A DNA stretch of 41,044 nucleotides, taken from positions 1-41,044 of IMG/VR virus record IMGVR_UViG_3300029812_000105; one strand, written 5' to 3'. Below are positions 38,465-41,044 of this stretch, one piece after another. The notes under the pieces are model-generated. The model did no database searches. It saw only the letters and a list, made by a program, of their open reading frames with translations, and was not told the DNA's origin. Made by a program: the position numbers and the translations under genes. Numbering within the stretch: the first letter of the stretch is position 1; each line of letters opens with the position of its first letter. The stretch is from a virus.

Positions 38465-38941
38465 ATGTTGATAATGGCGATTGATCCTGGCCCGGAGCAG
38501 AGCGGGTGGATTGTGTATGACAGCACAGCGCATCGCGTGCTTGACAAGGGCATAAAAGAGAATCTGGATATCCGCAATATGCTTATTACTTATGGAGCAA
38601 GCATCTTGGTCGTCATTGAGCAGGTGGAACACTTCGGCATGCCCGTTGGTAAAAGCGTGTTCGAGACCGTTCGTTGGACGGGACGCTTCGAGGAAGAGGT
38701 TTTCAATCGTGGCTCGACGAACGTCGTATTTATGCCGCGCCGCCAAGTCAAGCTGCATCTGTGTAACTCGATGCGGGCAAAAGACCCTAACATCCGCCAG
38801 GCCCTGATTGACCGCTTCGGCGGCAAAGAAAAGGCAATAGGTAAAAAGAAAACGCAAGGCCCTCTTTGGGGAATTAAATCACATCTTTGGTCGGCCCTTG
38901 CGCTGGCTGTGACATACGCAGAAATAAATAATTCAAAGTGA
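38465..38941 (+). CDS. RuvC-like Holliday-junction resolvase
   Basis: 158 aa. Asp7 (MAIDPGP), Glu52 (VVIEQVEHFGMP) and the C-terminal KSHLWSALALAVTYAE match phage RuvC-fold resolvases. The usual C-terminal Asp of HxxDA is Ser143 here, with His140 kept, so metal binding may differ. Cleaves branched DNA during recombination or before packaging. Start at ATG 38465; TAAGGGG upstream. Confidence 0.8.
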   Translation: MLIMAIDPGPEQSGWIVYDSTAHRVLDKGIKENLDIRNMLITYGASILVVIEQVEHFGMPVGKSVFETVRWTGRFEEEVFNRGSTNVVFMPRRQVKLHLCNSMRAKDPNIRQALIDRFGGKEKAIGKKKTQGPLWGIKSHLWSALALAVTYAEINNSK

Positions 38942-38953
38942 AAGGAAAAGAAA

Positions 38954-39355
38954 ATGGCAAAAACAAAGGCAGAGGATGCAGTCAAAACGACACATGAGAC
39001 GCGCAATCTCAAATGCAAGCTGACGAAGGAAGAGCTTGAAGTGGCGGCAGACACGCTGGCCCGGAAGCTGGATGAGGCGGACGCCGCCGAGGATGAGAAA
39101 AAGTCCGTTGCCGAAGAATACAAGTCGCGGGTAACGGCTCTGGAAGCGGAAGCGAAGGTACAAAGGCATCTTGTTCGCAATAAGTACACATTTCGCAACG
39201 TGGATTGCCAGTTAGTGCTGAATTTCACAACCGGCACTGCGGTCTGCAATAGGCTCGATACCGGCGAGACCGTCGAGGCCAGGCCGCTCAATCACGAAGA
39301 AAAACAAATGGACTTTAAGTTTGACGGCGAAGGAGCGCAAAGTGAACAAGATTAA
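38954..39355 (+). CDS. coiled-coil hypothetical protein
   Basis: 133 aa, preceded by GTGAAAGGA. Long charged helix (KLTKEELEVAADTLARKLDE, EDEKKSVAEEYKSRVTALEA) and a small C-terminal beta part (FTTGTAVCNRLDTGETVEAR). Known from phages as a short protein near recombination genes, function unclear. Confidence 0.6.
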   Translation: MAKTKAEDAVKTTHETRNLKCKLTKEELEVAADTLARKLDEADAAEDEKKSVAEEYKSRVTALEAEAKVQRHLVRNKYTFRNVDCQLVLNFTTGTAVCNRLDTGETVEARPLNHEEKQMDFKFDGEGAQSEQD

Positions 39356-39464
39356 GGATGTGGCCATCTGTTTTATGTTCGTCATAGGGGTCTGGATGAT
39401 AATTGCTTGCTGGGTGGCGTTTTGGATTTTGTTGTTATTGGCATTACTCAAGTACATTTTTTAA
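39342..39464 (+). CDS. 40-residue membrane peptide
   Basis: GTG start with AAGGAG upstream, overlapping the previous gene by 14 bases. After MNKIKDVAI the sequence is one long hydrophobic helix (CFMFVIGVWMIIACWVAFWI and on). A single-span peptide before a lipoprotein gene could belong to a lysis or exclusion unit. Confidence 0.5.
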   Translation: MNKIKDVAICFMFVIGVWMIIACWVAFWILLLLALLKYIF

Positions 39465-39470
39465 GGAGAA

Positions 39471-39914
39471 ATGAAGATGAAGAAGACAATGTTGTGGTGT
39501 GTAGTCCTATTGAGCCTGTGTATGGCCTGCGTGGGCTGCATTGAGAGTACGGACCCGGAAACGGGTGAAACCTTATACAACGTGGACCCGAACACGGCGG
39601 CGAAGGTCGAGGTTGGAACTGAAGCGGCGGTAAACATAGCGACTATTCTGGCGGCCTTCTGGCCCGTGTTGTTGCCTGTCGCTGGTGCTGGTGCCGGGGC
39701 TTTAGGGGCTTGGCGGAATATGAAGCCAAAGCTGACAGAAGCGCAAACGAAAGAGGAATTGTACTACAAGTCTACTGCCAGTCTTGTCTCAGCCATTGAG
39801 ACCCTAAAGGTGAAAAACCCTGCGAGTTGGGAGAAGTTAAAAGCAGCACTTGCGATAGGCCCGGAGACTGAGAATGTCATCAGGGCCTTGCGGGGCCTGC
39901 CGCCGAAGACGTAG
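39471..39914 (+). CDS. lipoprotein
   Basis: 147 aa. Signal sequence TMLWCVVLLSLCMACVGC with a lipobox-like end (acylated Cys probably at 23), followed by an acidic stretch, an Ala/Gly/Pro hydrophobic segment (about 62-80, AAFWPVLLPVAGAGAGALGA) and a helical end. Outer- or inner-membrane lipoprotein. Neighbouring membrane peptide suggests a lysis or superinfection-exclusion pair, but no family is recognised. Confidence 0.6.
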   Translation: MKMKKTMLWCVVLLSLCMACVGCIESTDPETGETLYNVDPNTAAKVEVGTEAAVNIATILAAFWPVLLPVAGAGAGALGAWRNMKPKLTEAQTKEELYYKSTASLVSAIETLKVKNPASWEKLKAALAIGPETENVIRALRGLPPKT

Positions 39915-39926
39915 GCGCAAAGGAAC

Positions 39927-39952
39927 AGCCCCCGGCGTTAGGGCTGGGGGCT
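39927..39952 (+). promoter_or_regulatory. hairpin before a repeated leader
   Basis: AGCCCCC (39927-39933) pairs with GGGGGCT (39946-39952) around a 12-base loop. It directly precedes CTTGATTAAGGAGAATC, the first of two identical leaders. No T-run. Confidence 0.5.
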
Positions 39953-40331
39953 TGATTAAGGAGAATCGTTAATGTTGGAAAAACAGGAATTTGAGTTTGT
40001 TCAAAAAGAGTGGGAGTCTACAGAAATTAAAGTTCGCAAAATCGAGAGCCAACTAAGCGGACTTGTCGAGCGAATAGAAAGGATTGAGGGCCGGCTTGGC
40101 CATCGGAAGATAGTAAACGGCAGAACCATACTGTATGACGCAGAGGGCAACGCTATTGCTGATGTAACGCCAACAGGCACGCACATTGACTGCCAAGCAA
40201 AAGAATCAAAGGAATCAAAGGTGTATTGGACAAAGGCGTATAACGAAGCACTACTTGAGCTGACGCTCGAAAACAAAAGACTGGCGGCGGAGCTTGCAAA
40301 GCTACAAACGGGAACTTGATTAAGGAGAATC
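39951..40331 (+). repeat. 17-bp direct repeat carrying the ribosome site
   Basis: CTTGATTAAGGAGAATC occurs at 39951-39967 and 40315-40331, each a few bases before an ATG (39972 and 40335). The repeat includes the Shine-Dalgarno AAGGAG and suggests the two genes arose by duplication of a gene unit or leader. Confidence 0.7.
39972..40319 (+). CDS. coiled-coil protein
   Basis: 115 aa with heptad helix (RKIESQLSGLVERIERIEGR), a central beta part (KIVNGRTILYDAEGNAIADV) and a C-terminal helix (LELTLENKRLAAELAKLQ). Repeated AAGGAGAATC leader. Function unknown. Confidence 0.55.
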   Translation: MLEKQEFEFVQKEWESTEIKVRKIESQLSGLVERIERIEGRLGHRKIVNGRTILYDAEGNAIADVTPTGTHIDCQAKESKESKVYWTKAYNEALLELTLENKRLAAELAKLQTGT

Positions 40332-40334
40332 AAA

Positions 40335-40562
40335 ATGGAGTTAATTCCTGCTAAACAAGCCGTGTGTGAGCCAGACAAGGAGCCAGAGAATCCGATAGGG
40401 AATTGGGCCAGATTAGTGGATAAGGATATTGCGGAGCTCAGGGCGAGACTACGGGTGGTTGAGAATAATTATTGGGCCAAATCATTGATAGGCAGGGACA
40501 TGGACAAGCTCGCCGGGCGGTTGGAAAGAGTAGAGGACAAGCTTAGTAAGCGAAGATTGTAG
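40335..40562 (+). CDS. small coiled-coil protein
   Basis: 75 aa. DKDIAELRARLRVVENNYWA and DKLAGRLERVEDKLSKRR form amphipathic helices like those of the previous gene. Same 17-bp leader. Possibly a divergent, shortened relative of its neighbour. Confidence 0.55.
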   Translation: MELIPAKQAVCEPDKEPENPIGNWARLVDKDIAELRARLRVVENNYWAKSLIGRDMDKLAGRLERVEDKLSKRRL

Positions 40563-40580
40563 AACTGCGCAAGCAGGCTT

Positions 40581-40880
40581 TTGGAAAAGGCTGGCGAAGT
40601 TAGAGCAGAAGAAGAACTAAAGGCTCAAATGATTAAATTAGAGAAACTTTGTGTGGAGTATGTAATGGCGCAAGCGGAAGAGGTGTTTAAGGTGGCGTTG
40701 CGACAAAACGACTTGCCGCACGATGAGATTGCTATCGCAAGTAACGAAGAACGAAGTGCGCATTACTGCCAGCAAACGACATGTATGCTGGTTAGGATAT
40801 TAGAGCCGATGGTAGTGAGATTTGAAGTTACATATCTACAAAAGGAGAACGCCAATGCCGAATACCCCACAAAGTCATAA
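40581..40880 (+). CDS. hypothetical protein, start uncertain
   Basis: Up to 99 aa from a TTG at 40581 or 83 from ATG 40629, which has AAAGG upstream. Helical, acidic (KLEKLCVEYVMAQAEEVFKV). The 3' end overlaps the HNH gene by 26 bases. Not recognised. Confidence 0.45.
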   Translation: MEKAGEVRAEEELKAQMIKLEKLCVEYVMAQAEEVFKVALRQNDLPHDEIAIASNEERSAHYCQQTTCMLVRILEPMVVRFEVTYLQKENANAEYPTKS

Positions 40881-41044
40881 ACAACGAATAGCCGCAACGG
40901 TGGGCCGCAAGTGGTCGGATAAGGGCTATGACGCCAAACGTAAGGCTGACCCGCGATTAAGTGTGGCGTGGAAGATTCGTAACTCGACAAAGTATCGGCG
41001 ATTCCGTAAGTGGTTTGTGCAGCATCATCCGATATGCGAAGACC
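40855..41044 (+). CDS. HNH endonuclease, N-terminal part cut by the window end
   Basis: 63 codons before the edge, from ATG 40855 with AAAGGAG upstream. WKIRNSTKYRRFRKWFVQHH followed by PICED is the N-terminal pattern of phage HNH nucleases, where Cys begins the zinc knuckle. Such genes usually lie just before the terminase genes and help cut DNA at packaging, so the sequence beyond the edge may lead to a small terminase. Confidence 0.7.
   Translation, partial: MPNTPQSHKQRIAATVGRKWSDKGYDAKRKADPRLSVAWKIRNSTKYRRFRKWFVQHHPICED

Noticed and set aside
38424-38483. 19-codon ORF beginning ATGACAAGGACG after the RlaP gene
   Set aside because: Too short, overlaps the resolvase start, and has no separate ribosome site; probably a spacer.
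1-41044. CRISPR array, diversity-generating retroelement or reverse transcriptase
   Set aside because: No regularly spaced identical repeats, no reverse-transcriptase motif (YxDD) and no template/variable repeat pair were seen. The tube-gene and portal-fragment duplications are ordinary paralogous copies.

Overview
The window reads as most of a temperate, tailed (siphovirus-type) phage genome with an HK97-like head, not as host chromosome. Nearly every gene is on the + strand, stop/start overlaps are frequent, and the order is canonical: packaging, head, connector, tail tube, tape measure, tail tip, lysogeny/integration, then recombination, replication and DNA modification. The host is not identified by sequence alone. 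A prepilin-like gene with a typical N-methylation segment, secreted Cys-rich and LamG-type proteins, and mid-range GC would fit a Planctomycetes/PVC-type Gram-negative host, but that is inference.

Layout. 1-1500: a secreted protein, a G-rich pentamer array ending in a terminator-like hairpin, a broken second copy of part of the portal gene, and two small putative DNA/zinc-binding proteins. 1510-8111: large terminase, portal, S49 prohead protease, HK97 capsid protein, small head protein. 8217-10790: an unusual three-gene enzyme cassette inside the head operon: a PAPS-type sulfotransferase, a nucleotidyltransferase-MazG fusion and a methyltransferase-glycosyltransferase fusion. 10791-17378: connector and joining proteins, two copies of the tail terminator flanking a holin-like gene and an S74-type fibre, two tandem tail-tube genes, and a G/GT tail chaperone pair with a clear -1 slippery site. 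17378-23088: tape measure, tail-tip/LamG protein and small Cys-rich or membrane proteins. 23130-25460: a prepilin-like probable moron with a perfect sigma70 promoter, then a control region with divergent promoters, operator-like dyads and a small minus-strand gene. 25447-28257: HNH, YopX-like and small genes, then the tyrosine integrase.

The integrase 3' end overlaps a 48-bp copy of the 3' half of a tRNA-Pro(UGG) on the minus strand. Phage genes lie on both sides of it and no 5' half of the tRNA is present, so this is best read as attP. That implies the sequence was assembled from the circular or virion form, and that the right end (a truncated HNH gene) may lead back to the packaging genes at the left end.

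28530-41044 is the early region: a GC-rich structured non-coding stretch, many very small genes, a RecT-type annealing protein overlapping a Cas4/RecB-like Fe-S nuclease, a replication initiator with an embedded origin-like repeat cluster, an ASCH protein, a beta-class DNA methyltransferase, an RlaP-type nucleotidyltransferase, a RuvC-like resolvase, a lipoprotein and an HNH nuclease. I recognised no endolysin and no classical CI-like repressor.
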